NCBI GenBank assembly: GCA_963753685.1
Contig: CAVWDE010000004.1
Span: 124,001-188,000, forward strand
Origin: DATAOG01 sp963753685
GTDB lineage: Bacteria > Pseudomonadota > Alphaproteobacteria > Geminicoccales > Geminicoccaceae
Direction of reading: 5' to 3'
DNA length: 64,000 nt
Position numbers and translations under genes: made by a program. The notes beneath the pieces are model-generated. The model searched no databases. It had not been told where the DNA came from and worked only from the letters and a program-made list of their open reading frames with translations. Below, in pieces: positions 34,968 to 45,848 of the stretch; position 1 is the first letter of the stretch, and every line of letters begins with the position of its first letter.

Positions 34968-36444
34968 ATGAAGCTCTTCAATTCGCTGACCGGCCGCAAG
35001 GAAACCTTCGTCCCGGCCGATCCGAGCCGGCCGACCATGTATGTCTGCGGCCCGACCGTCTACAACTACGCCCACATCGGCAACGCGCGTGCGGCGGTCG
35101 TGTTCGACCTGCTCCAGCGGGTCCTGAAGCACCGCTTCGGCGATGTGCTCTACGTCCGCAACGTCACCGACATCGACGATAAGATCATCAAGGCCGCGGC
35201 CGAGCGCGGCCTCGGGACGGAGGCGATCGCGGCCGAGTTCACGCGCGCCTATCACGAGGACATGGACGCGTTGAACGTCCTGCGACCCTCCGTCGAGCCG
35301 TTCGCGACCGGGCACATCCCGCACATGGTGGCGATGATCGCGGCCCTGATCGCCAAGGGCCACGCTTATGAGGCCGCGGGCCATGTGCTGTTCCACGTGC
35401 CGTCATTTCCCGGCTACGGCCGCCTGTCGCGGCGCTCGCGCGACGAGATGATCGATGGCGCCCGGGTCGAAGTCGCGCCCTACAAGCGCGATCCTGCGGA
35501 CTTCGTGCTCTGGAAGCCCTCGACGCCGGACCAGCCCGGCTGGGACAGCCCGTACGGGCGTGGCCGGCCAGGCTGGCACATCGAGTGCTCGGCGATGGTC
35601 GAGGCGCATCTGGGGGTCACGATCGACATCCACGGCGGCGGCCAGGACCTCAAGTTCCCGCACCACGAGAACGAGCTCGCCCAGAGCGTCTGCGCGCATG
35701 GCGGCGCGCCGCTGGCCCGCTTCTGGCTGCACAACGGCTTCCTCGACATCGACCAGGAGAAGATGTCGAAGTCGCTCGGCAACGTGCTGCCTGGTGCGCG
35801 ACCTGCTGCCCGAGTTGGACGAAGATCGCAAAGCGGGCGAGGCGATCCGCTATGCCCTGCTCAGTGCCCACTATCGCAAGCCGCTCAATTGGTCGACCGC
35901 CACGCTCGACCGTGCCAAGCAGGCGCTCATCCGCCTCTACCTGACGCTTCGCGACCTGCCCGGGCCGGCGCCGGCCGACGTTCGGCTGGCGCCCCCGGAA
36001 AGCGTGCTGGCAGCGCTTGAGGACGACCTCAACACGCCGCAGGCGTTCGCCAAGCTGCGCGCCCTCGCAAAGCAGGCCAACACCAGCGACGATCCGGCCC
36101 GGCGGCAGGAGTTGAAGGCGCAGCTGCTGGCCGCAGGGCAGCTCCTCGGTTTGCTCCAGGAGGACCGAACCTCCTGAAGGGCATCGGTGCTGCGGTTGGC
36201 CGGCGGCGGCAAGGCGACGTCACTGGTTCGGAGCGAACGATGCTGCGCGGCTCGACGCGGCTGGGGCACGGTTCGCGGCCACTTCGAGGGCGCCGAGATC
36301 GAGCGCCTGGTCGACCGCGCGCAGCTCAGCGCCGCAGGGCCAAGGACTTCGCCGGAAGCCGATCGCCTGCGCGACCAGCTGGTGGCAGCCGGCGTGATCC
36401 TGGAAGACGGCCCCGCGGGCACCCGTTGGCGGCGCGCGGGCTGA
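34968..36444 (+). pseudogene. cysS: Cysteinyl-tRNA synthetase with several frame breaks
   Basis: From ATG 34968 the sequence is a clean CysRS: zinc ligand Cys in CGPTVYNYAHIGNAR (the HIGH motif), GWHIECSAM, HHENE and EKMSKSLGN. At about 35790 one extra base ('gctgcctgg' for expected 'ctgctgg') shifts the frame; the next frame continues correctly as LVRDLLPELDEDRKAGEAIR to a stop at 36175. The C-terminal domain resumes at about 36300 (IERLVDRAQLSA), jumps frame for RRAKDFA and back for EADRLRDQLVAAGVILEDGP, ending at 36444. CysRS is essential, so either the consensus is wrong at several points or another copy exists. Confidence 0.85.
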
Positions 36445-36505
36445 GGCGACCCCGAACCCGGGCAAAAACGGCCGCTGGCCAGCCCGCCGCCTGCGGACCG
36501 GGTTC

Positions 36506-37009
36506 CTAGGCCGTGGCGGCTTTGCCGGTCGCGCCCTTGGTGGTCGCGGTCTTGGCGGCCGCGGCGCACTTGGGCGGCCGGCCGCGCTTGGCCGGGGGCG
36601 GCGCCTTCTTCGGCCGGCCGAGGCCGATCCGGAGCGCCATCTCGGAACGCGCCTTGGCGTAGCTCGGGGCCACCATGGGGTAGTCGCTCTTGAGGCCGAA
36701 CCGTTCCCGGTACTGATCCGGCAGCAAGTCGTGCGCAGTCGCCAAATGTCGTTTCAGCAGCTTCTGCTTTTGGCCGCAGATCAGGCAGATCATCTGGTCC
36801 TTGCCGATCGAGCGACGGATCGGCACCACCGGCTCGGGCCGGGTCGGCGCCGGCTTGGCTTCTTCGGCGAGCAGACTCGCCAAGCGGCCGCCCACCAGTC
36901 CAACCAGCTGGCCGACCTCCGCCGGCCGGACTTGATTGTGCGATACGAAGGCCGACACTATCTCGGCGGTCATCTCAGCCACAGCGGCCTGATCGGAACG
37001 TTCGGTCAT
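36506..37009 (-). CDS. MucR/Ros-family transcriptional regulator
   Basis: ATG 37009 gives 167 residues. The core shows the Ros/MucR zinc finger: CLICG followed by LLKRHLATAH (Cys2-His2 with the LKRHL helix), and then the conserved GLKSDYPMVAPSYAKARSEMA. The C-terminus is a basic, AT-hook-like GRPKK...KRGRPPKC segment, longer than in many members. MucR proteins bind AT-rich DNA and repress exopolysaccharide, motility and horizontally acquired genes in alphaproteobacteria. It faces a 508-bp gap that is AT-rich near its start, consistent with autoregulation. Confidence 0.93.
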   Translation of the reverse strand: MTERSDQAAVAEMTAEIVSAFVSHNQVRPAEVGQLVGLVGGRLASLLAEEAKPAPTRPEPVVPIRRSIGKDQMICLICGQKQKLLKRHLATAHDLLPDQYRERFGLKSDYPMVAPSYAKARSEMALRIGLGRPKKAPPPAKRGRPPKCAAAAKTATTKGATGKAATA

Positions 37010-37517
37010 CCTCGACACCTCTTGAGCTCGGGAGATGGGCCTTGTCCCACATCCGGAAGAAGTTTGTCTACAACTATATGATCTCAAAACCTCGCGACAC
37101 AAACCCATCGGCGAAACAAATGTCCTCAATTGCCGCGAACCGCTTCGATCGGGCAACATGGTTTGACGACCGCAGCGGCCGGTATCGGTCGCACCTCACC
37201 ATTGGCGCCGACCACGACGCCGAAGTGATCGACCAGGTCAGCCCAGCCTGCGGCCGGGGCCGGACCAGGGCATCATCGGACCCGGGCGTCCGGGTCCGAC
37301 GTCCTCGGCGCTTCCGCGGTCAGGTCGACTTCCGGAGCGCCGCGAACTCGCGCCCGCCTGGCGGGCCGTCGGGCGAGTTCGCCGGCGGATCGGATGAGGC
37401 GATCAACACAGTTGATATGTCTGAGGAATGAAATTGACCTCTGGTGGCCGCTGGGTTAGCGTCGAGGCCGACCAATCGAAGTGCGCTCCAAGCCAATAGC
37501 CGCCAGGGGAGGCGACC
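37010..37517. other. Intergenic region between mucR and the oligosaccharide importer
   Basis: The 508 bp contain the divergent promoters. The mucR-proximal part (37060-37130) is AT-rich, a likely MucR-type binding area. A plus-strand open frame (37042-37431) lacks homology and a signal, so I do not call it. A TTGACC box near 37434 could be the -35 of the importer operon. Confidence 0.45.
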
Positions 37518-39419
37518 ATGCGCATCCTGGGAACCCTCGCGCTCGCGACGGGCGCGTTGCTGGTCAGCATCTCTGCCCACGGTCAAGGCACGATCTCGCA
37601 CCTGCCGCGCGACCAGACCATCATCATCGAGAACCCCGAAGGGACGATCAAGAATCCCGGCTGGTTCAATTACTGGGCGGTCAATGCCGGCGGCCGCTCG
37701 ACCGGCCTGCAGCAGCTGGCCATGGACACCTTCTGGTACATCGATCCCGACTACGGCATCGACGGCGTCTGGGACAACTCGCTGGCTGCCGAGAAGCCGA
37801 TCTACAACGCCGACTTCACCGAGATGACGGTGAAGCTGCGCCAGGGTATCTATTGGAGCGACGGGGTCGAGTTCACGGCCGCTGACGTCGTCTACACGAT
37901 CGAGACCCACCTCAAGACCGACGGCCTCTACTGGAGCGCGCCGATCCAGATCAACGTCGCCTCGGTCAGCGCCCCCGATCCCTACACCGTGGTGTTCAAG
38001 CTCAAGAAGCCGAACTCGCGCTTCCACGCGCTGTTCACGGTGCGCTGGAACGCCATGTGGATGATGCCCAAGCACGTGTTCGAGAGCGCGGGCGATCCGC
38101 GCAAGTTCGCCTTCAACCCGCCGGTCTCGCTCGGGCCCTACGTGCTCCACAGCTACGACCCCAACGGCAAGTGGTTCATCTGGCAAAAGCGCGACGACTG
38201 GCGGCGGACCACGGTCGCCCGCTACGGCGAGCCCGGTCCGAAATACGCGGCCTACATCGACCCGGGCCCGCCCGACAAGCGGGTGATCCTCCAGCTCAAC
38301 CACCAGCTCGACATCATCCACGACACCGCACCCGAAGGCATGTTCACGCTCGCCCGGCAGTCGAAGTCGTCGCACGGCTGGTTCAAGGGCTTCCCCTACG
38401 CCCACCCCGACCCAACCTTGCCGGCGGTGATCTTCAACGACCAGCTCGAGATGTTCAAGAGCCGGGACGTCCGCTGGGCGCTGGCCTTGCTGATCGACAT
38501 CAAGGCGGTCTCGATGGCGTCTTACCGGGGCGCGGCGACGATCTCCGCGATTGGGATCCCGCCGACCGGAACGCAGCCCAAATACTATCACGAGCCGCTC
38601 GAGGACTGGTTGAAGACCTTCGAGATCGACACCGGCAAGCGCAAGATCAAGCCCTACGATCCGACCGTCGGCCAGCAGATCGCCGACATGCTCCGGCCCT
38701 CGATGGGCGATGCGATCCCGTCCGATCCCAAGGCGATCGCGACCGCGTTCGGGCGCGGCTGGTGGAAGCCCAACCCCGAGGCCGCGGCCGAGCTGCTCAG
38801 GAAGGCGGGCTTCAGCAAGCGGGGCAACGCCTGGTACAAGCCGGATGGCAAGCGGTTCACGATCAAGATCGCGGTCGAGGGCGACGCCCGCCCGGTGATG
38901 ACGCGGGCGGGCTCGATGATCGCCCAGCAATGGCGTCAGTTCGGGATCGACGCCAGCACCAGCGTCGCCGAGGGCACGCTGGTCCAGCGCCGCGCCGCCG
39001 GCGATTTCGACGCGATCATGAGCTGGAGCGTCGAGACCTGGGGCGGCCATCCGGATCTGTCGTTCTTCCTCGACAGCTGGCATTCGCAGTTCGTCGCCAA
39101 GCCCGGCGAGGTGCAGCCGCCGCGCAACTGGCAGCGCTGGTCGAGCCCCGAGCTCGACCAGATCATCGAGCAGATCCGCAAGATCGACTTCGACGACCCG
39201 AAGGGCATCGAGCTCGGCCAGGAGTACGTCAAGCTGGTCACCCGCGAGATGCCGACCATCCCCCTGTTTTCCTACAACGTGTTCACGGTCATGGACGACA
39301 CCTACTGGACCGGCTACCCGTCGGCCGAGACCGATCCCTACACCGATCCGGTGCCGAACTGGGCGAACACCAAATACATGTTCGTCAAGCTCAGGCCCAA
39401 GAAGATGGCGAACAACTGA
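37518..39419 (+). CDS. Family-5 ABC solute-binding protein
   Basis: The 633-residue protein has a good Shine-Dalgarno (AGGGGAGG), a signal peptide ending near SAHGQ, and the SBP_bac_5 pattern: TVKLRQGIYWSDGVEFTAADVVYTIE, and late SETD-type hinge segments. Family-5 proteins bind oligopeptides, nickel or oligosaccharides. The long, roughly 630-residue size and the GH51 enzyme at the end of this operon favour an oligosaccharide ligand (arabino-oligosaccharide). It is the first gene of a six-gene plus-strand operon with two permeases, two ATPases and the glycosidase. Confidence 0.92.
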   Translation: MRILGTLALATGALLVSISAHGQGTISHLPRDQTIIIENPEGTIKNPGWFNYWAVNAGGRSTGLQQLAMDTFWYIDPDYGIDGVWDNSLAAEKPIYNADFTEMTVKLRQGIYWSDGVEFTAADVVYTIETHLKTDGLYWSAPIQINVASVSAPDPYTVVFKLKKPNSRFHALFTVRWNAMWMMPKHVFESAGDPRKFAFNPPVSLGPYVLHSYDPNGKWFIWQKRDDWRRTTVARYGEPGPKYAAYIDPGPPDKRVILQLNHQLDIIHDTAPEGMFTLARQSKSSHGWFKGFPYAHPDPTLPAVIFNDQLEMFKSRDVRWALALLIDIKAVSMASYRGAATISAIGIPPTGTQPKYYHEPLEDWLKTFEIDTGKRKIKPYDPTVGQQIADMLRPSMGDAIPSDPKAIATAFGRGWWKPNPEAAAELLRKAGFSKRGNAWYKPDGKRFTIKIAVEGDARPVMTRAGSMIAQQWRQFGIDASTSVAEGTLVQRRAAGDFDAIMSWSVETWGGHPDLSFFLDSWHSQFVAKPGEVQPPRNWQRWSSPELDQIIEQIRKIDFDDPKGIELGQEYVKLVTREMPTIPLFSYNVFTVMDDTYWTGYPSAETDPYTDPVPNWANTKYMFVKLRPKKMANN

Positions 39420-39520
39420 CGGCGCCCGGTTCGCGGCGTCGACCTGATTGATGGCGGCGGCGGCCGGATCGGTCGCCTCCCGTCGGCTGCGGCAGTCAGC
39501 CCCGGCGGATCAACGATTGC

Positions 39521-40525
39521 ATGCAGAGCTACCTGGCCTACGTCGGCAAGCGGCTGGTGCAGTTCGTGCTGGTGATCTTCATCGGCATCAACATCGCCTT
39601 CTTTGTCACCCACCTGACCCCGATCGATCCGGTCGAGCAGTCGATCGCGGCCGCGACCTCGTTCGGCAGCACGAGCCCCGAGGCGATCGACATGCTGCGC
39701 CGCTCGCTGCGCGCGCTCTATGGCCTCGAGGGCGGCCTGTTCGAGCAGTACGTCACCTTCTGGGGGCGCGTGCTCCGGGCCGACTTCGGGCCGTCGCTGT
39801 CCGCCTTCCCGACCCCGGTCTCGTTCCTGATCTGGAACGCGCTGCCCTGGACCGTGGGCCTGCTGCTGGTCGCGACCCTGATCGCCTGGGGGCTCGGCAA
39901 CCTGCTCGGCGGGCTCGCCGGCTACTATCGGGACAGCCGCCTCCTGCGCGTGCTCGGCGTGATCGCGATGGGCTTCCATCCGATCCCCTACTACATCGTG
40001 GCCTTCGTGCTGCTGATCGTGTTCGGCTATCTCTGGCCGGTGCTGCCGATCAGCGGCGGCTACCAGATGAACATGACCCGCGGCTTCAGCCTCGAGTTCG
40101 GCTTGAGCATCCTCAGGCACTCGATCCTGCCGGCGCTGTCCTTGGTCCTGGTCGGCGTCGGCGGCTGGTTCATGGGCATGCGCGCCCTGGTCTCCAACAT
40201 CGTCACCGAGGACTATGTGGTCTATGCCGAATACGGCGGCGTCGATCGCCACCGCATCCTTGTGTCTTACGTGATGCGCAATGCGCTGGCGCCCCAGGTC
40301 ACCGGCCTCGCCCTCTCGCTCGGCGCGATCTTCAATGGCGCCATCATCACCGAGCAGGTGTTCGGCTACCCCGGGATCGGGACGCTGCTGGTCGATGCCG
40401 TCCACGCCGGCGACTACAGCCTGGTGCTGGGGGTCACCACGGTCTCGATCGTCGCGGTCTCGACCGCGGTCCTGCTGATCGACCTTTTGCACCCGCTGAT
40501 CGATCCGCGGGTCAAGCTCGGCTGA
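39521..40525 (+). CDS. Opp/Dpp-type ABC permease 1
   Basis: The 334-residue inner-membrane protein has about six TM helices. It begins with a short cytoplasmic segment and a TM anchor, and the EAA loop (VVYAEYGGVDRHRILVSYVMRNALAP) is typical of DppB. The characteristic GYPGIGTLLVDAVHAGDY ending is also seen. It lies 101 bp after the binding protein and 3 bp before permease 2. The pair forms the translocation pore for the ligand delivered by the binding protein. Confidence 0.93.
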   Translation: MQSYLAYVGKRLVQFVLVIFIGINIAFFVTHLTPIDPVEQSIAAATSFGSTSPEAIDMLRRSLRALYGLEGGLFEQYVTFWGRVLRADFGPSLSAFPTPVSFLIWNALPWTVGLLLVATLIAWGLGNLLGGLAGYYRDSRLLRVLGVIAMGFHPIPYYIVAFVLLIVFGYLWPVLPISGGYQMNMTRGFSLEFGLSILRHSILPALSLVLVGVGGWFMGMRALVSNIVTEDYVVYAEYGGVDRHRILVSYVMRNALAPQVTGLALSLGAIFNGAIITEQVFGYPGIGTLLVDAVHAGDYSLVLGVTTVSIVAVSTAVLLIDLLHPLIDPRVKLG

Positions 40526-40528
40526 GCG

Positions 40529-41392
40529 ATGCTGAGCGTCTTGCGCGATCTGCTCCGCTACAATCGCGAGTTCGCCTGCGGCGCCGTCCTGCTGGCATTC
40601 GTCCTGGTGATCGCGCTGATGTCGTACTTCTCGCCCTACGCGCCCCAGGACGTCTATCTGGTGCCGCCGGATGTACCGCCGTCCTGGGCCTACCCGCTGG
40701 GGACCACCTCGCGCGGCCAGGACACGTTCTGGCAACTGACCTTCGCGATCCGCAACAGCCTCGCCTTCGGCTTCACGGTGGCGCTCCTGAGCCGCATCCT
40801 GTCGCTGATCGTCGGGCTGTTGTCCGGCTATCTCGGCGGGGTGGTCGACCGTGTGCTGATGTCGATCAACGACACCTTCGTCGTGATCCCGCTGTTTCCG
40901 ATCCTGGTGCTGTTCTACTTCGTCATGCGCGACGACATGAGCTGGGGCCTCCTGGCGCTGGTCATGGCGGGCCTGGGGTGGGCCTACGATGCCCGCCTGA
41001 TCCGCGCGCTCACGATGAGTCTGCGCACCCGCGAGTTCACCGAGAACGCCATCTTCTCCGGCATGACCACCCGCCAGATCGTGCTGCAGGAGCACCTGCC
41101 CTACGTCCTGCCGATCGTGTTCTCGACCACGATGAACAACATCAACTGGTCGATCGGCCTCGAGGTCACGCTGTCGGTGCTCGGCTTCACCAACATCGAC
41201 ACGCCGACCATCGGCGTCATGATCTACTGGGCGAACCAGCACACCGCCCTGGTCGCGGGCATCTGGTGGTGGATCTTTTTCCCGGTGGCACTGGTCGTGA
41301 TCACCTTCATCGCGCTGTTCCTGCTGGCGGTCTCGATGAACGAGTACATCGACCCGAGGAGCCGCCTCGCACGCATGGGCGGCGGGATCTGA
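40529..41392 (+). CDS. Opp/Dpp-type ABC permease 2
   Basis: The 287-residue permease matches DppC: an N-terminal TM anchor, the APQDVYLVPPDVPPSWAYPLGTTSRGQD segment common to this subfamily, and the EAA loop (FSGMTTRQIVLQEHLPYVLP). Translation is coupled: its ATG starts 3 bp after the previous stop, and its TGA overlaps the next ATG. The subunits must be made in equal amounts. Confidence 0.93.
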   Translation: MLSVLRDLLRYNREFACGAVLLAFVLVIALMSYFSPYAPQDVYLVPPDVPPSWAYPLGTTSRGQDTFWQLTFAIRNSLAFGFTVALLSRILSLIVGLLSGYLGGVVDRVLMSINDTFVVIPLFPILVLFYFVMRDDMSWGLLALVMAGLGWAYDARLIRALTMSLRTREFTENAIFSGMTTRQIVLQEHLPYVLPIVFSTTMNNINWSIGLEVTLSVLGFTNIDTPTIGVMIYWANQHTALVAGIWWWIFFPVALVVITFIALFLLAVSMNEYIDPRSRLARMGGGI

Positions 41393-42428
41393 TGACCGCG
41401 ACCGGCCGCGCGACCAGCGCCAGACCGGCGCCGGGGCACGCCCGGCCGGTGCTCGACGTCGAAGATCTGCGCGCCTGGTATCAGATGCGCTATTTCGGGA
41501 TCGTGCGCGAGGTCCGGGCGGTCGACGACATCTCGCTCGAGGTCCGGCAAAACGAGATCTATGGCCTGGCCGGCAAGTCGAGCTGCGGCAAGACCACGCT
41601 GATCAAGACCATCGCCGGCGCGATCCGGCCGCCTTTGAACGTGCTGGCAGGCTTCGTCCGCTTCCACTTCGAGGGTCGCGAGATCAGCATCTACGAGGCG
41701 ACCGCCGCCGAGCTCAGCCGGATCCGCTGGCGGCATCTCTCCTACATCATGCAGGGCTCGATGAGCGTTTTGAACCCGGTCCGGCGGATCAAGCACTCGT
41801 TCGCCGACTTCGCGTTCCGCCACATCGGCGAGCCGCTGCCTGTTTTCCGGGAGATCGTCGAAGCCCATCTCGCCCGCCTGCACCTGCAGCCCCAGGTCCT
41901 CGACGCCTATCCGCACGAGCTCTCGGGCGGCATGCGCCAGCGGGTCACGATCGCGCTCGCGACCGTCTGCCGGCCGGAGTTCATCATCGCCGACGAGCCG
42001 ACCACCGCGCTCGACGTGGTCGTCCAGAAGGGCGTTCTGGCACTGATCCGCGAGGTCCAGCAGGAGATCGGCTCCTCGCTCCTGTTCGTGACCCACGATC
42101 TTGCGGTGCACGCCAACCTCACCGACCGGCTCGGCATCATGTACGCCGGCCGCCTGGTCGAGGAGGGCCGGACGGCCGAAGTGTTCCGCGCGCCGCTCCA
42201 CCCCTACACCCGGCATCTGATCGCGAGCCTGCCGCGGATCGGTGATGCGGCACCCAAACAGGGCCTCGAAGGCGCGCCGCCCAACCTCGCCGCCCCGCCG
42301 CCCGGCTGCCGCTTCCATCCGCGCTGCCCGCTGGCGATGGCGGTGTGCCGCGAGCAGAGCCCGCCGCTCGTGCCGGTCGGCCCGGAGCGCCGGGTCGCCT
42401 GCTTCGCCGTGACCCCGGAGGCCGCCGC

Positions 42429-42432
<4 letters not shown>
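41392..42432 (+). CDS. Opp/Dpp-type ABC ATPase 1
   Basis: ATG 41392 overlaps the permease stop by one base and gives 346 residues. It has Walker A (GKSSCGKTT, with Ser-Ser-Cys where GESGSGKT is usual), signature LSGGMRQRVTIALA, Walker B (FIIADEPTTALD) and the H-loop His (VTHDLA). The C-terminal CRFHPRCPLA cluster, with two Cys, is the iron-sulfur/zinc-like oligopeptide-transporter tail. The Walker A variant is unusual but still has the Lys-Thr-Thr core. Both ATPases of the operon are needed for one heterodimeric motor. Confidence 0.93.
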
Positions 42433-43289
<857 letters not shown>

Positions 43290-43306
43290 ACGGAGACGTT
43301 GTGCCC

Positions 43307-44953
43307 ATGCGTACCGTGACCGTGCTCCTGGATCGCGACTTTGCCATCGGGACCACCGATCGCCGCCTGTTCGGCGCCTTCGTCGAGCACCTCGGGCGCT
43401 GCGTCTACGGCGGCATCTTCGAGCCGGGGCACCCCGAGGCCGATGCGCGTGGCTTCCGCAAGGACGTGCTGGCCCTGGTGCGCGAGCTGGCGCCGACCAT
43501 CATGCGCTATCCGGGCGGCAACTTCGTCTCGGGCTACAACTGGGAAGATGGCGTCGGTCCGGTCGAGCAGCGGCCGAAGCGCCTCGATCTCGCCTGGATG
43601 TCGACCGAGCCGAACACGTTCGGGACCAACGAGTTCATCGACTGGTGCAAGGCCGCGGACGTCGAGCCGATGCTGGCGGTCAACCTCGGCACCCGTGGCC
43701 CGGACGCGGCCCGCAGCCTGGTCGAATACTGCAACCACCCGGGCGGCACGGCGCTCTCGGATCTGCGCCGCGCGCACGGTTGGGAAGCGCCGCATGGCAT
43801 CAGGTTCTGGTGCCTCGGCAACGAGATGGACGGGCCCTGGCAGATGGGCGCAAAGACGCCCGCCGAATACGGCCGGATCGCGGTCGAGGCCGCCAAGATG
43901 ATGAGGTGGGTCGATCCGTCGATCGAGCTTGCCGCCTGCGGCTCGTCCGGGCGCAGCATGTCCACCTTTGGGATCTGGGAGGACGTGGTGCTGGAGCATT
44001 GCTTCGACCACGTCGATTACATCTCGCTGCACACCTATCTCAACGACTATGCGGGCGACACGGCCGCCTTCCTCGCCAGCCCCGACCTGATGGACGCCTT
44101 CATCGACGAGGTGGTCGCGATCGCGGATGCGGTCGCAGCGCGCCGGCGTTCAGGCAAGCGCATCATGCTGAGCTTCGATGAGTGGAACGTCTGGTACCGC
44201 ACCCGGCGCAACCGCGCCCTGCGGGTCGAGGCCGGCTGGCCGACAGCGCCCAAGATCCTGGAAGAGGTCTACAGCCTGCAGGACGCGCTCGTCTTCGGCG
44301 GCGCCTGCATCACGCTCCTCAACCACGCCGACCGGGTCAAGGCCGCGTGCCTTGCCCAGCTGGTCAACGCGATCGCCCCGATCATGACCGAGACCGGCGG
44401 CCCCGCGTGGCGCCAGACGATCTTTTTTCCTTTTGCCCACTTCAGCAATTTTGGGCGCGGGCGGGTGTTGTGCACCCAGATCGATGCGCCGACCTACGCC
44501 GCCCGCTACTACGATCCGCGCGGCGCCGAGGACCACTACTACCCCCTGCCCGCGGTGCCGTTCCTCAAGCTCGCCGCGGTGCACGACGAAGCGGCCGGCG
44601 CGCTGACCCTGTTCGCGCTCAACCGGAGCCTGGACGAGCCCCTGCCGCTCACGGTCACCGTCAAAGGCTTCGATGGCCTCGAGCTGGAGCAGGCGCTGGA
44701 GCTGCGTGACGACGATCTCCAGGCGACCAACACCAAGGCCGCCCCGGACCGGATCAAGCCCCGGCCGCTCGCCGGCGTGACGATCGAGGACAACCGCCTG
44801 CGCACGAGCCTCGCTCCGGCGTCCTGGAACGTCATCCGGCTCGCGGCCGCCCGCGGAGCAGGCACCGCTGGCTGGTTCGGCGCTCCAAGAGGGTCCTCGT
44901 ATCTTGACGCCGGTCGAGTGCGGCCGGACGGCGACGAAGGCACCAAAACGTAA
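43307..44953 (+). CDS. Alpha-L-arabinofuranosidase, GH51
   Basis: ATG 43307 gives 548 residues, the usual GH51 size. The barrel starts LFGAFVEHLGRCVYGGIFEPG, and MRYPGGNFVSGY is the classic substrate-pocket motif. The acid/base Glu is in CLGNEMDGPWQ and the nucleophile Glu in SFDEWNVWY; both are intact. A C-terminal beta-sandwich follows (from about residue 390). No signal peptide is present, so it acts in the cytoplasm on imported arabino-oligosaccharides. Its place at the end of the ABC operon gives the strongest clue to the transporter's substrate. Confidence 0.95.
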   Translation: MRTVTVLLDRDFAIGTTDRRLFGAFVEHLGRCVYGGIFEPGHPEADARGFRKDVLALVRELAPTIMRYPGGNFVSGYNWEDGVGPVEQRPKRLDLAWMSTEPNTFGTNEFIDWCKAADVEPMLAVNLGTRGPDAARSLVEYCNHPGGTALSDLRRAHGWEAPHGIRFWCLGNEMDGPWQMGAKTPAEYGRIAVEAAKMMRWVDPSIELAACGSSGRSMSTFGIWEDVVLEHCFDHVDYISLHTYLNDYAGDTAAFLASPDLMDAFIDEVVAIADAVAARRRSGKRIMLSFDEWNVWYRTRRNRALRVEAGWPTAPKILEEVYSLQDALVFGGACITLLNHADRVKAACLAQLVNAIAPIMTETGGPAWRQTIFFPFAHFSNFGRGRVLCTQIDAPTYAARYYDPRGAEDHYYPLPAVPFLKLAAVHDEAAGALTLFALNRSLDEPLPLTVTVKGFDGLELEQALELRDDDLQATNTKAAPDRIKPRPLAGVTIEDNRLRTSLAPASWNVIRLAAARGAGTAGWFGAPRGSSYLDAGRVRPDGDEGTKT

Positions 44954-45056
44954 AATTTTATTGAAACATATCATAATGTGACTCGACCTCAAACCCGATG
45001 GCACCCAATCAGTTATACTGACTTTCTGATACTGGTCAGATAGGCGGGAGTGCGAC

Positions 45057-45641
45057 GTGTCTCAAATTACGATCCTGAGGGGGCGCTGCCCAATCTGCGG
45101 ATCAACCGAGGTTCGGTCGAACTTCCGCACGAAGGAACATGGTCGGTTGTTTGTCTGCGACAACCGTGATCATCCTCACTGGGTGCTGTTGGACGATGAG
45201 GTCGTATCTTTGCGTGATCGGGCACGTGATCACCGCTATCAGGCCATGTTTTACTATACCCTGGACAGCAGTCATTTCCAGATCCCCGGCCGTCCTGGTG
45301 CGCTTAACGGGGCGCCGCCGGTCGTCGTGCGTCCCTGGACGACCAGAACGTATACTCTCGACCAGGCGAGGGCCGCCGCAAAGGCGGTCTTGCTCGTGAG
45401 CGGCCTCTCCTCGCCCGGTCTCGACGACGTCACGCATGCGGTTGTCAAGGTCATGCGAACGTTCGGACTCCTCAAGAGTGACTATCGTGACTGCGCGGCT
45501 ATCATTCGGTCGGTCTGCCGGGAGCTGGGTCTCGTCAACGCGGGCTGGTTGGTGGTGTCAAACTCCACAAGATGGCTTCCCAAGAAGGATGAGAACTCCG
45601 CATGCGGCTCGCTCGCCACGACGGCGCGCTTCATGAGATGA
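45057..45641 (+). CDS. Zinc-ribbon hypothetical protein
   Basis: The GTG start at 45057 follows a GGGAG Shine-Dalgarno and gives 194 residues. The N-terminus has a zinc-ribbon-like CPICG and a CDNRDHPH cluster. The rest is a mixed alpha/beta domain with DDVTHAVVKVMRTFGLL and no recognised family. It is markedly less GC-rich than both flanks, and the upstream 100 bp are AT-rich with a TATACT -10-like box (45014-45019). These signs point to recent transfer. The function is unknown; a DNA- or RNA-binding role is possible from the ribbon. Confidence 0.65.
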   Translation: MSQITILRGRCPICGSTEVRSNFRTKEHGRLFVCDNRDHPHWVLLDDEVVSLRDRARDHRYQAMFYYTLDSSHFQIPGRPGALNGAPPVVVRPWTTRTYTLDQARAAAKAVLLVSGLSSPGLDDVTHAVVKVMRTFGLLKSDYRDCAAIIRSVCRELGLVNAGWLVVSNSTRWLPKKDENSACGSLATTARFMR

Positions 45642-45848
45642 GTTGAGGGCATCGCCGCTGGCCAGGCCGGCGCCTGCCTCTTTAACCTCTTCCGCCTGAG
45701 CGCCGCCGCCTGAGCGCCGTCAGCGCCGCGCCACCCGATCTAGAGCGAGCGGCGACGAGCGGCTTGATCCGCCCGCCTGCGCGTCTACCTCGACGGATGC
45801 TCCCGCTCCCCATCAGCGCGGCCGGCGCGGATGCACGGGAGGTGGCGC

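Noticed and set aside
37042..37431. Plus-strand 129-codon frame between mucR and the importer
   Set aside because: Composition and start look random; region is better read as promoter.
37320..39083. 587-codon minus-strand open frame opposite the binding protein
   Set aside because: Shadow of the family-5 binding protein; no signal or motif.
39338..41242. 634-codon minus-strand open frame opposite the permeases
   Set aside because: Antisense shadow with charged repetitive sequence.
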